A DNA stretch of 64,000 bases from Martelella sp. NC20 (GTDB lineage: Bacteria; Pseudomonadota; Alphaproteobacteria; Rhizobiales; Rhizobiaceae): positions 2,096,001-2,160,000 of the forward strand of contig NZ_CP054861.1 in NCBI RefSeq assembly GCF_013459645.1, read 5' to 3'. The notes under the pieces are model-generated. The model made no database searches, was not told the origin of the DNA, and worked only from the letters and a program-made list of their open reading frames with translations. A program made the position numbers and the translations under genes. Below, piece by piece: positions 9,380 through 17,337 of the stretch; the stretch's first letter is position 1, and each line of letters begins with the position of its first letter.

Positions 9380-11200
9380 CTACTCGGAAACAGGCTTTGG
9401 CGGCATTTCCGTGACCCGGGCAAAGGCGGCCAGCGCATTTCCGCTGATATCGAGCGACAGCGACGTGCCGTTCTTCGGGATCGCCGTCAGGTTGGCCTCC
9501 AGCTGTCCGGAGGCTGTGTCGATCCGGCCGTCGATCGTGACCTGCCTGTTCTCGGATTCGATGGTGACGCCCTCAAGGGTCAGCATCGTGCCATCGAGCG
9601 TGCCGCGACCTTTGATCGACCGGAACGCATAGGGCGCCTGTTTCAGCGGCGAGAACGCGAAGGCGTTGCTGTTGGCGGCGGTTTCCAGGATCGCGTTGAG
9701 ATCAAGCCAGGTCAACTGGCCCTGGCCGGCGGAAAAGCGGAAACTGCCCGAAAGGCCGTCCTTGGCGTCTCGTTGCAGCGGCAATGCCGCCTGGTAGATC
9801 AATTCGAGGTCGAGCGCGTTGCTTTCCAGCGGCACGGCAAAGCCGAGCTGACGGAAAAGCGGGCCAGACCTGACATTCTCCGCATTCAGCCGGACCTTGG
9901 CGGTGCCTTCGTTGCGAACGGCGACATGGCCGTACAATGTGCCATTATCGAGCCTGCTGTCGGCGATATCGAAACTGGTCTGCTCGCTGGTGCGGATGAT
10001 GCTGGCGGCCACGTCCGACAAGGTGATGTCGGCAAGCCGCACGGTGCCGGCCGAGACCCGCAGATCGAGATCGGAGAGCGGCTGGCCGGTCTCGTCATCC
10101 GAACCATCCGCCATGGTGTCGATCCATGAGGGCAGCGAGGACTGGGCATCGAACAGCGCGATATCCGTGAACGCCATGGTCGCGGAAATCCTGGCCGGCT
10201 CCTCGGGCGTCTGCAACTCGATATCGAGAGCGCCGCTGCCCCTGGCGTCGCCGATTGCCAGTTCCACAGGCGAGAACCGCAGCGATGACCCGCTGCGCGC
10301 GACCTGGCCTTTCAGCGATGCCTGACCGACCGTGCTCAGGAACCGGGTCTCGACGCCGAGCGTCGTCAGCAAATTCTGCAGGTCGGCGGTCGAAAGGGAA
10401 AAGCTTCCGTTCAGGACGTAGGGCATTCTGCCCGATGCGGAGCCCTGATAGCTCACCGAGGCAAGGGCATTGGCGAGAGTGAGGTCGACCGTCGAGGAAC
10501 CGCCGGCAAGCAGTGTGGCCGGCTTGGCGGTCCTGAGCGAGATCTCGGTTGGCTCGCCTCCGATCTCGGCCGATCCTGTGAAACGGGCGGCGCCATCCAA
10601 TTCTTCCCAGTCCAGCTTTCCGGTGACGGCTTTCACGATCCGCGGATCGCCGTCGCCGGCAATGGCGATGGTGCTGTTTGAAAGCCGCAGCTCTCCCGGG
10701 CCCTTGCCATTAATCGCGTCGGCCTGGCCATCCTGAATGGCCGCGACCGCCGTGGCCAGCCTGTTCGCCGGCGCAGCGCCCGGAGCGCCGGCATCTTCCA
10801 GTACGACAACGGCCTTGTCGAGCGTCAGATCGGAGAACGCGGGATTGCCCGAAAGCGCGCCGAAAATGCCGAAATCGGCTGTGAGTTCCGCCGCGTTTCC
10901 GTACACCAGCAGACCGCCGCCGTCCGGGCGGGCGACTGCGGCGCCATGCGCGGTGACCCGGGGGCGGGGCCAGTAGGAAATTTCCGGTGCGCCCGCAATC
11001 GACGCCTGTGCTCCGAGCCATCCCGAAAGCGCTTCTTCCAGCGCACCGCGCATGGATACGGGCGAGACGATTGTGGGCACGAGGTGATAGACGGCCACGG
11101 CCAGCAGAATACCGCCCGCCAGCCCGTAGCGCACCCATCGGCTGCGGCCCAGTCGACGGGGCCGTTCCGATAAAAACGCGGCTGGAGATGGAATTCTCAT
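9380..11200 (-). CDS. AsmA-family protein
   Basis: 606 residues from the ATG at 11200. One N-terminal membrane helix (about 22-42, YGLAGGILLAVAVYHLVP) precedes a long beta-rich periplasmic region. This begins with the AsmA-type EISYWPRPRVTAHGAAV block and ends with an AsmA_2-like segment (LTWLDLNAILETAANSNAF and the following DGTMLTLEGV). AsmA-like proteins are linked to outer-membrane lipid transport and assembly. The frame is open upstream to 11263, but the added residues look non-native. It is a single gene, convergent with lysR. Confidence 0.85.
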   Translation of the reverse strand: MRIPSPAAFLSERPRRLGRSRWVRYGLAGGILLAVAVYHLVPTIVSPVSMRGALEEALSGWLGAQASIAGAPEISYWPRPRVTAHGAAVARPDGGGLLVYGNAAELTADFGIFGALSGNPAFSDLTLDKAVVVLEDAGAPGAAPANRLATAVAAIQDGQADAINGKGPGELRLSNSTIAIAGDGDPRIVKAVTGKLDWEELDGAARFTGSAEIGGEPTEISLRTAKPATLLAGGSSTVDLTLANALASVSYQGSASGRMPYVLNGSFSLSTADLQNLLTTLGVETRFLSTVGQASLKGQVARSGSSLRFSPVELAIGDARGSGALDIELQTPEEPARISATMAFTDIALFDAQSSLPSWIDTMADGSDDETGQPLSDLDLRVSAGTVRLADITLSDVAASIIRTSEQTSFDIADSRLDNGTLYGHVAVRNEGTAKVRLNAENVRSGPLFRQLGFAVPLESNALDLELIYQAALPLQRDAKDGLSGSFRFSAGQGQLTWLDLNAILETAANSNAFAFSPLKQAPYAFRSIKGRGTLDGTMLTLEGVTIESENRQVTIDGRIDTASGQLEANLTAIPKNGTSLSLDISGNALAAFARVTEMPPKPVSE

Positions 11201-11610
11201 GTAATAAGGCCTGTATCTGCGCACTCCCGCCCCGGCGATAACCGAAAATCGGTGCAGGCACAATAATCGGTTGTTTTTTACATCTTGGCAAAGGTGGCTC
11301 GAATGATTGAACTTTTCCCGCCTTTCGAAGCAATACCCGCAGGCGCTGGACTCTATTTTGCTGACATCGACGCCCTGAAGACGTAAGGGCGGCAGCGCCT
11401 GTCTCGCTGCTTCTTGAGAGCCTCCGGGCGACTGTCAGGCGTCCGTTTCGTGTGGTATGCTCCCTCGCGAAGCACGTTATCGGTATCCCGCTCTGGCTGC
11501 GACGGCTGGTTTAATTTGCCCCCGACCGTTGCAATCGGCGGTGCAGCGGCCTATATGAGTGGTCATCGACCATTGCTTGTGACGTTGTCCGGGGGCGGCA
11601 AGCTCCCACC
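11201..11610. other. Non-coding region between the AsmA-family gene and csp
   Basis: About 410 bp with no convincing gene. It holds the promoter of the AsmA-family gene on its left side and the distal csp promoter/leader on its right. Short hairpins are visible, such as GCCCT/AGGGC around 11371-11390 and TGGTC-ATC-GACCA at 11560-11572. An 80-residue frame at 11414-11656 has no Shine-Dalgarno and atypical composition. Confidence 0.5.
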
Positions 11611-11676
11611 GATATCCTTTCAAAATCGATCTCATTCGCGAATCATCGCGAAATAAAAACCAATTGAAAGGATATC
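11611..11676 (+). promoter_or_regulatory. Cold-shock leader: long-range stem burying the Shine-Dalgarno
   Basis: A 13-bp perfect inverted repeat pairs 11611-11623 (GATATCCTTTCAA) with 11664-11676. The right arm contains the AAAGGA Shine-Dalgarno of the csp gene, whose ATG is at 11680. The 40-nt loop holds a nested 7-bp hairpin (TTCGCGA 11635-11641, TCGCGAA 11646-11652). If transcribed, the closed form would block ribosome binding. Such RNA switches are known in cspA leaders, but with other architectures. Confidence 0.6.
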
Positions 11677-11679
11677 ATC

Positions 11680-11889
11680 ATGTCGACCGGAACAGTGAAA
11701 TGGTTCAATGCCGCCAAGGGTTTTGGCTTTATCCAGCCCGATGATGGCAGCACGGACGTTTTCGTTCATATTTCTGCTGTTGAGCGTGCGGGTATGCAGT
11801 CGCTCAATGACGGTCAGAAATTGAGCTATGAAGTCGTTCGCGACAACCGCTCTGGAAAGAGCGCGGCCGACAATCTTCAGGCTGCTTGA
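11680..11889 (+). CDS. cspA: Cold-shock domain protein (CspA family)
   Basis: 69 residues, one OB-fold cold-shock domain. The RNA-binding motifs are intact: KGFGFI (13-18, RNP1) and VFVHIS (27-32, RNP2). Such proteins bind single-stranded RNA or DNA and melt mRNA structure at low temperature. AAAGGA stands 7 nt before the ATG, within the leader stem described at 11611-11676. It is followed by a repeat-containing 3' region, a terminator and rpsU. Rhizobia carry several csp paralogues, so the symbol is generic. Confidence 0.95.
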   Translation: MSTGTVKWFNAAKGFGFIQPDDGSTDVFVHISAVERAGMQSLNDGQKLSYEVVRDNRSGKSAADNLQAA

Positions 11890-11906
11890 TCTTACTGCTT
11901 CCCGGT

Positions 11907-12012
11907 TGACCACGGATGTACTGGCAACCGGTGCGGGGCAACGGTGGACACCACCTTATTTCAAGTTGCAGATAATTGTCATTCGCTGTCGCTGACCACG
12001 GATGTACTGGCA
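11907..12012 (+). repeat. 20-bp direct repeat pair between csp and rpsU
   Basis: Two exact copies (11907-11926 and 11993-12012) of a 20-bp sequence containing CCACGGATGTACTGG, spaced 86 bp start to start. They lie after the csp stop and before its terminator, so both copies would be in the csp 3' UTR. No reading frame covers them. They could be a protein or small-RNA binding site. Confidence 0.7.
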
Positions 12013-12025
12013 GTGACTGGGAAGA

Positions 12026-12049
12026 GGTCGGGGTAATCCCGGCCTTTTT
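12026..12049 (+). terminator. Rho-independent terminator after csp
   Basis: The stem GGTCGGG/CCCGGCC (7 bp including one G-T wobble) has a 5-nt loop and is followed by TTTTT. It ends the csp transcript before rpsU. Confidence 0.75.
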
Positions 12050-12132
12050 GTTTTCACGTTGCCGCTCGTGCGCGCTCCGGCGCTGCATGGCCGGGAACGT
12101 GGAAGAAACGTAACGCAATCAAGGAGGTTTTC

Positions 12133-12360
12133 TTGCAGGTACTGGTAAGAGATAATAATGTCGATCAGGCGCTTCGCGTCCTGAAGAAGAAAATGCAGCG
12201 TGAGGGCATCTTTCGCGAGATGCGGGCGCGGCGATCTTACGAGAAGCCTTCGGAAAAGCGCAATCGCGAGGCAGGCGAGGCGGTTCGTCGTCTGCGCAAG
12301 CTGAAAAGAAAGCAGATGCAGCGCGAAGGTCTTCTTCCTGCCGCGCGCAAGAAGAGCTAA
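12133..12360 (+). CDS. rpsU: 30S ribosomal protein S21
   Basis: 75 residues starting [20 protein letters not shown], lysine/arginine-rich with the S21 core [22 protein letters not shown]21 helps 16S rRNA anti-SD pairing at initiation. The start is a TTG at 12133 behind a perfect AAGGAGG with 6-nt spacing. No ATG or GTG fits the family N-terminus. Adjacency to a csp gene recurs in rhizobia and hints at shared cold or translation control. Confidence 0.95.
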   Translation: MQVLVRDNNVDQALRVLKKKMQREGIFREMRARRSYEKPSEKRNREAGEAVRRLRKLKRKQMQREGLLPAARKKS

Positions 12361-12405
12361 GGCGCGTCCACGAAATGTGGATACCGGTTTTCCGCCCGGA
12401 CGCGC
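12361..12405. repeat. Palindromic intergenic element, copy 1
   Basis: Imperfect palindrome opening GCGCGTCC and closing GGACGCGC around a GGATACCGGTTTTCC core. Related copies lie at 26592-26635, 45499-45543 and, diverged, 38241-38288. It sits directly after the rpsU stop and could act as a processing or attenuating hairpin. Confidence 0.7.
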
Positions 12406-12495
12406 ATGAAAACCAAAGAGACAGAGTGGGACCGCTTTTCCGTGAAAGGCGGACCCCCTTCAGGGCCGGCACGGCGTCCGATCAGGGAGACTGCC

Positions 12496-12714
12496 ATGAC
12501 TGCGACAAAAGATCAGTTTTTCAAGCCTGGCCGGGTTTCGGCCACGGACAAGCTGGCGACCACCGACAAGGTGGCGCGCGAGATCATTGCCGAAGAGGCA
12601 ACGCGGATTCTCACCAAGACGGAGCGTTTGCGCCGCCTGCGCATTGAGCGCGAAGCGTCCGCTCCGGAAGAAAAGCCGAAGAAGAGCCGGGCCAGGAAGG
12701 TCGCCGCGAAATAG
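12496..12714 (+). CDS. Small basic hypothetical protein
   Basis: 72 residues: MTATKDQFFKPGRVSATD, then a helical middle, then a Lys/Arg/Ala-rich tail ending KKSRARKVAAK. The tail suggests nucleic-acid contact, but no domain is recognised. The ATG at 12496 follows GGGAG by 7 nt. The frame is open back to 12406, but that part runs through the palindromic repeat. It lies 135 bp after rpsU and is followed by a strong terminator. Confidence 0.7.
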   Translation: MTATKDQFFKPGRVSATDKLATTDKVAREIIAEEATRILTKTERLRRLRIEREASAPEEKPKKSRARKVAAK

Positions 12715-12809
12715 GCCTCTCCGGCCACTGCCGTCCCGGCATGACCGGTCTTGTCCGCGACCGCGCGCTTCAGGCCGGGCGATCTGGCGGAATGTTTTCT
12801 GGATATGCG

Positions 12810-12837
12810 ACGACCCGCCCGATGGCGGGTCGTTTTG
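12810..12837 (+). terminator. Strong rho-independent terminator
   Basis: The 10-bp perfect stem ACGACCCGCC/GGCGGGTCGT has a 4-nt loop and the right arm runs into a T tract (TTTT). It ends the small basic protein gene. Confidence 0.8.
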
Positions 12838-12972
12838 CGTTTTGGCCGGGTCTGCCGAAAACGCTGTGTTCATCGAACGACCCATTGCCCTTGCGGGGCG
12901 CGAACGGCATCTATCGGAAAACAGGGCCAGCCCGGGAAACAGAGGCATGACTATGCCGGAGGTATGCATAAC

Positions 12973-13995
12973 ATGAAGAAAATAGGATTTTTGTCCTTTG
13001 GACACTGGACGCCGTCGCCGCAATCGGCGACCCGCTCCGCCGCCGACGTGCTGTCGCAGTCGATCGACCTTGCGGTCGCCGCCGAGGAACTGGGGGCCGA
13101 CGGGGCCTATTTCCGGGTGCATCACTTCGCCCGGCAATTGTCCTCGCCGTTTCCGCTTCTGGCCGCCATCGGCGCCAGGACGAACCGGATCGAGATCGGG
13201 ACCGGCGTCATCGACATGCGCTACGAAAACCCGCTTTACATGGTGGAGGATGCGGGCTCTGCCGATCTGATTTCGGGCGGAAGGCTGCAACTCGGCATTT
13301 CGCGCGGCTCGCCCGAACAGGTGATCGAGGGCTGGCGCCATTTCGGCTATCAGCCCGGCGAAGGGGAAGACGATGCCGCCATGGCGCGCCGTCACACCGA
13401 GGTGTTCCTCGACCAGCTTGAAGGCAGGGGCTTTGCCGAACCCAATCCGCGCCCGATGTTTCCCAACCCGCCCGGCCTGCTGCGGCTCGAACCCCATTCC
13501 GAAGGGCTTCGACAACGCATCTGGTGGGGTTCGGCGACCAATGCGACCGCGCGATGGGCGGCCGCGCTCGGCATGAACCTGCAGAGTTCGACGCTGAAAT
13601 TCGACGAGACCGGCGAGCCGCTTCACAAGCAGCAGGCCGATCAGATCCGCGCCTACCGCGCCGCCTGGAAAGAGGCCGGCCACGACTGGACGCCGCGCGT
13701 TTCGGTCAGCCGTTCGATTTTCGCGCTCACCAACGACATGGACCGGGCCTATTTCGGCCGGGGCGGCAACGAGCAGGATTCGATCGGCTATATCGATGAA
13801 CAGACCCGCGCGGTGTTCGGCCGTTCCTATGCCGCCGAGCCGGACCGGCTGATCGAGCAATTGAAGGGCGACGAGGCGATCGCCGAGGCCGATACGCTGC
13901 TGCTCACCGTGCCGAACCAGCTTGGCGTCGCCTACAACGCGCATGTCATCGAGGCGATCCTGAAACATGTCGCGCCGGGCCTTGGCTGGCGCTGA
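12973..13995 (+). CDS. LLM-class flavin-dependent oxidoreductase (luciferase-like monooxygenase)
   Basis: 340 residues, bacterial-luciferase TIM-barrel family using reduced FMN/F420. Visible blocks are MKKIGFLSFGHWTPSP, AAEELGADGAYFRVHHFARQ, the NRIEIGTGVIDMRYENP strand and ISGGRLQLGISRGSPEQV. The substrate is unknown. The ATG at 12973 has GGAGGT 9 nt upstream. The frame extends back to 12751 across the previous terminator, so the longer start was rejected. It appears monocistronic. Confidence 0.9.
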   Translation: MKKIGFLSFGHWTPSPQSATRSAADVLSQSIDLAVAAEELGADGAYFRVHHFARQLSSPFPLLAAIGARTNRIEIGTGVIDMRYENPLYMVEDAGSADLISGGRLQLGISRGSPEQVIEGWRHFGYQPGEGEDDAAMARRHTEVFLDQLEGRGFAEPNPRPMFPNPPGLLRLEPHSEGLRQRIWWGSATNATARWAAALGMNLQSSTLKFDETGEPLHKQQADQIRAYRAAWKEAGHDWTPRVSVSRSIFALTNDMDRAYFGRGGNEQDSIGYIDEQTRAVFGRSYAAEPDRLIEQLKGDEAIAEADTLLLTVPNQLGVAYNAHVIEAILKHVAPGLGWR

Positions 13996-14203
13996 GCCGC
14001 TATGTCGCGACGCGGCGCTTTGCGCGCCGCGTTGCTTCGGCCAATGACGCGGCAGAACCTGCTTGCCCCGTGGCGCGTTCGCGCATACGCTTTCCTCCAA
14101 GCAAATCAAAAACAGCGGGCCATGCAGGTCCGTTCGGGTGGGGACCCTGGAGCATCGATGCGTTCGCGCGCAATCATGCATTTGCGACAAAAGGGGACTG
14201 GCA

Positions 14204-15625
14204 GTGCAGTTTTTCGATACGATCTTCAACTATATCAACGATCTGACCTGGGGCTGGGCACTGGTGCCGTTCCTGGTTGTGCTCGGCGTGTTCTTCACGG
14301 TTGCGAGCGGCTTCGTGCAGTTCCGGTTCTTCAAGCGCATGTTCGGCGTGTTGTGGGGCGATGAGGATGGCGACCCCTCCAAGATCAGCGCCCGCGAGGC
14401 GCTGTTCGTTTCGGTCGGCGGGCGCGTCGGCGGCGGCAATATCGCCGGCGTGGCGGTGGCGATCACGGCCGGCGGGCCGGGCGCGGTGTTCTGGATGTGG
14501 GCGATTGCCCTTGTCGGCATGTGTTCGAGCCTGGTCGAGGCGACGCTTGCCCAGGCCTACAAGCGCACCGAACCGAATGGCGATTATCGCGGCGGCCCCG
14601 CCTCCGCCATCATCTACGGTCTTGGCGCGAACTATCGCTGGCTGGCGATCATCTACGCGGTCTGCCTGATCGCGGCCTTCGCGATCGGCTTCAATGCATT
14701 CCAGGGCAACACCGTGGCGGGCGCGGCGGCCGACAGTCTCGGCATACCGCGCTATGTCACGGGCGTCGTGCTGGCGGCGGCGACAGGCTTCATCGTGTTC
14801 GGCGGCATTCATCGGATCGCCAAGGTGTCCGATGTCATCATTCCGATCATGGCCCTCGGCTATATCGGCATGGCGCTGGTGATCATCCTCATCAATATCA
14901 CCGCCGTTCCGGCCGTGCTGTGGGATATCGTCGCCAATGCGGTCGGCATCCGCGAAGCGGTGGCCGGCGGCATCGGGGCTGCGGTTTCCAACGGGCTCAG
15001 GCGCGGGCTGTTTTCCAACGAGGCGGGTCTCGGGTCGGCACCCAATGTCGCCGCCACCGCCTATGTCCGCCATCCGGTGAGCCAGGGCATCACGCAGAGC
15101 TTTTCGGTGTTCATCGACACGATGATCATCTGCTCGTGCACGGCGTTCATCATTCTGCTCGGCGATGTCTATCAGCCGGGGCAGAAGGGCGTCGACGGCG
15201 TGATCCTGACGCAGCAGAGCATTGTCGATCACCTCGGCAACTGGGCGCAGTATTATCTGACGGCGGCGATCTTCCTGTTCTCGTTCTCGTCGATCATCTA
15301 CAACTACTATCTCGGCGAGAACGCGCTCGATTTCATGACCGACAGGCCGAGCGCGCTGCAGATCCTCAGGATTGTCATCATCGCAATTGTCTTCATCGGC
15401 GCGGTCGCCCCCGGCGCGACATCGGTGTTCAACTTCTCCGACCCGATGATGGGCATTCTTGCGGTCGTCAACCTTCTGGCGCTGATGATGCTGTTCCCGA
15501 TCGCGCTCCGGCTGATCAACGATTTCCGCGACCAGCTTGCCGCCGGGATCAAACGGCCGATCTTCGATCCGAAGAAGTTCCCGGATCTCGATACCGATCC
15601 GACGGCCTGGCCGGACGCGAAGTGA
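14204..15625 (+). CDS. Alanine/glycine:cation symporter (AGCS family)
   Basis: 473 residues with about 10-11 membrane helices. It carries the family block GRVGGGNIAGVAVAITAGGPG and the NEAGLGSAPN signature, so it is a Na+-coupled importer of alanine, glycine or similar in the inner membrane. The GTG at 14204 is chosen for its AGGGGA at short spacing and because VQFFDTIFNYINDL is the usual N-terminus. The frame runs back to 14063 without homology. It converges on hutF across a mosaic repeat. Confidence 0.92.
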   Translation: MQFFDTIFNYINDLTWGWALVPFLVVLGVFFTVASGFVQFRFFKRMFGVLWGDEDGDPSKISAREALFVSVGGRVGGGNIAGVAVAITAGGPGAVFWMWAIALVGMCSSLVEATLAQAYKRTEPNGDYRGGPASAIIYGLGANYRWLAIIYAVCLIAAFAIGFNAFQGNTVAGAAADSLGIPRYVTGVVLAAATGFIVFGGIHRIAKVSDVIIPIMALGYIGMALVIILINITAVPAVLWDIVANAVGIREAVAGGIGAAVSNGLRRGLFSNEAGLGSAPNVAATAYVRHPVSQGITQSFSVFIDTMIICSCTAFIILLGDVYQPGQKGVDGVILTQQSIVDHLGNWAQYYLTAAIFLFSFSSIIYNYYLGENALDFMTDRPSALQILRIVIIAIVFIGAVAPGATSVFNFSDPMMGILAVVNLLALMMLFPIALRLINDFRDQLAAGIKRPIFDPKKFPDLDTDPTAWPDAK

Positions 15626-15694
15626 GATGGTGGCCGGGGCCGGCGGTCTTTCCTGTTTCGGCGGAGGTCGTTGGGTCCCGTGCAATGCAGCTTT

Positions 15695-15832
15695 AATCTC
15701 CCCCCTTGAGGGGGAGATGTCGCGAAAGCGACAGAGAGGGGTAAGGGGCATAAGCCGCAGGTGCAGTGCTCTCTGAAAGGGTTCACCCCTCTCTGCCCCT
15801 GTCGGGGCATCTCTCCCTCAAGGGGAGAGATT
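15695..15832. repeat. RIME-like mosaic repeat, copy 1 (138 bp)
   Basis: Two palindromic arms, AATCTCCCCCC...GAGATGTCGCGAAAGCGACAG at the left and CTGCCCCTGTCGGGGCATCT...GAGATT at the right, flank a variable middle. It fills the gap between the AGCS symporter and hutF, which converge. Other copies are at 34186, 43451 (inverted) and 60130. It resembles Rhizobium-specific intergenic mosaic elements. Confidence 0.85.
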
Positions 15833-15902
15833 GTAGGTTGCCCGCAAGTCTCATGTGGAAGCTGGCTGCAAGGCCGTTCACCGAACGCTTTTCTTGACCG
15901 CT

Positions 15903-17255
15903 TCAGCCGCTCCGCGCCATCAGCGCCGTCATTGTCTTGCGGAACCGCGTCTCGATCGCCGTGCGCTTGACGTGTCGGCCGCCTTCGACCTGTTTGATGC
16001 CGTTGACCCAGACGCAGTCGGGTTTCAACTGGCCGGCGAAGATGAAGCCGTCGAGGGCCTGGTCTTCGGCGAGCCAGGGCGCTGTGGAACCGTCGAGCGA
16101 GAAGAAGCTCGCCGGCAGGCCCTCGGCAATGCCGGCCTTGATGCCCATCGCCTGCGCTCCGCCCGCGAGCGCGCCGTCGAACAGGCGACGGCCGGTGGTG
16201 CCGCCGGGGCTTGCGATCACGTTGCGGGCCCGCTCCCCGAGGCGCTGGGCATATTCGAGCTGGCGCAATTCGTCCGAAAGCCCGATCTGTACGTTGGAAT
16301 CCGAGCCGACGCCGAAGGCGCCGCCGGCATCGAGGAACCGGCTTGCCGGGAAGATACCGTCGCCGAGATTGGCCTCGGTGACCGGGCAGAGCCCCGCGAC
16401 CGCGCCGGATTTCGCAAGCCCGTCGGCGTCGGCGTCGGTCATGTGGGTGGCGTGGATCAGGCACCAGCGGGCGTCGACGCCGGTGTTTTCGAGGAGCCAT
16501 TCGACCGGCCGCCTGCCGCTCCAGTCGCGGCAATCATCCACTTCCTTCACCTGCTCGGCGATATGCATGTGGACGGGGCCGTCGGCCAGGGCGCTGACGG
16601 CGGCAAGTTCTTCGGGGGTAACGGCACGCAGCGAATGGGGGGCGACGCCGAGCACGGCGTGGTCCAGTCCGCTGACGATCGCCCGCGAGGCCTCCATCAG
16701 CCGGGCGAAACCGTCGAGATTGTGGATGAAGCGGCGCTGGCCATCATTCGGGGCAAGGCCGCCGAAATTGGAATGGGCGTAGAATACCGGCAACAGCGTC
16801 AGGCCGATTCCGGTTTCGCTGGCCGCCGCCGCGATCCGTTCCGCCATCTCGCCGATGTTTGCGTAGTGGCTGCCGTCCCTGTCGTTGTGGAGATAGTGGA
16901 ATTCGCCGACGCGGGCAAAGCCGGCCTCCAGCATTTCCACGTATAGCTGGGCCGCGATCGCCTCGGCCTCGTCGGGCTCGAGCGCGAAGGTGAAACGGTA
17001 CATCACCTCGCGCCAGCTCCAGAAATTGTCGCTCGCGGGGCCGCGCCGCTCTGCAAGGCCGGCCATCGCGCGCTGGAACGCATGGCTGTGCACATTGGCG
17101 ACGGCCGGCACGATGATGGCATGGCGCTCGTCGCCGGCCTCGGGGCTCGCATCGAAGGCGAGGCCGGCGATGCGGCCGCCGTCGAGCGCGATGCGCGCAT
17201 TCGCGCGCCAGCCCGCGGGCGTCAGGATACGGTCGGCGAAAATATGGGAAGTCAT
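15903..17255 (-). CDS. hutF: Formimidoylglutamate deiminase
   Basis: 450-residue amidohydrolase that deiminates N-formimidoyl-L-glutamate to N-formylglutamate and ammonia, the step before HutG. Metal ligands are visible: HSH (56-58), HMHIAEQ, IHATHM and GSDSNV. It is read divergently from hutI, and the 82-bp shared promoter region contains an 18-bp palindrome. Having hutF and hutG together shows the five-step histidine pathway without HutE-type formiminoglutamase. Confidence 0.95.
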   Translation of the reverse strand: MTSHIFADRILTPAGWRANARIALDGGRIAGLAFDASPEAGDERHAIIVPAVANVHSHAFQRAMAGLAERRGPASDNFWSWREVMYRFTFALEPDEAEAIAAQLYVEMLEAGFARVGEFHYLHNDRDGSHYANIGEMAERIAAAASETGIGLTLLPVFYAHSNFGGLAPNDGQRRFIHNLDGFARLMEASRAIVSGLDHAVLGVAPHSLRAVTPEELAAVSALADGPVHMHIAEQVKEVDDCRDWSGRRPVEWLLENTGVDARWCLIHATHMTDADADGLAKSGAVAGLCPVTEANLGDGIFPASRFLDAGGAFGVGSDSNVQIGLSDELRQLEYAQRLGERARNVIASPGGTTGRRLFDGALAGGAQAMGIKAGIAEGLPASFFSLDGSTAPWLAEDQALDGFIFAGQLKPDCVWVNGIKQVEGGRHVKRTAIETRFRKTMTALMARSG

Positions 17256-17290
17256 GCAGCAGCCCCGTTTTTATGCTTGCTCGTTGCTTC

Positions 17291-17308
17291 ATTATGTATA
17301 TACATAAT
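17291..17308. promoter_or_regulatory. HutC-type operator in the hutF/hutI divergent promoter
   Basis: A perfect 18-bp palindrome, ATTATGTAT followed by its reverse complement, has core TGT-ATAT-ACA. HutC repressors are known to bind palindromes with this type of centre, and a hutC gene lies at 25853. The site is 30 bp before the hutI ATG and 36 bp before the hutF ATG, so it can control both directions. Confidence 0.75.
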
Positions 17309-17337
17309 AACCAAACAAGACAATAAGGGGGAAAGCA

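Noticed and set aside
11414..11656. 80-residue frame upstream of csp
   Set aside because: It has no Shine-Dalgarno and odd composition, and it overlaps the structured csp leader.
13996..14203. Glycine riboswitch before the AGCS symporter
   Set aside because: Such symporters often have one, but the 208 bp here do not show the conserved core. Only a short GC hairpin at 14010-14032 is seen.
12460..14229. Minus-strand frame of 589 codons across the small basic gene and the LLM oxidoreductase
   Set aside because: It crosses a terminator and a repeat and is antisense to a conserved enzyme.
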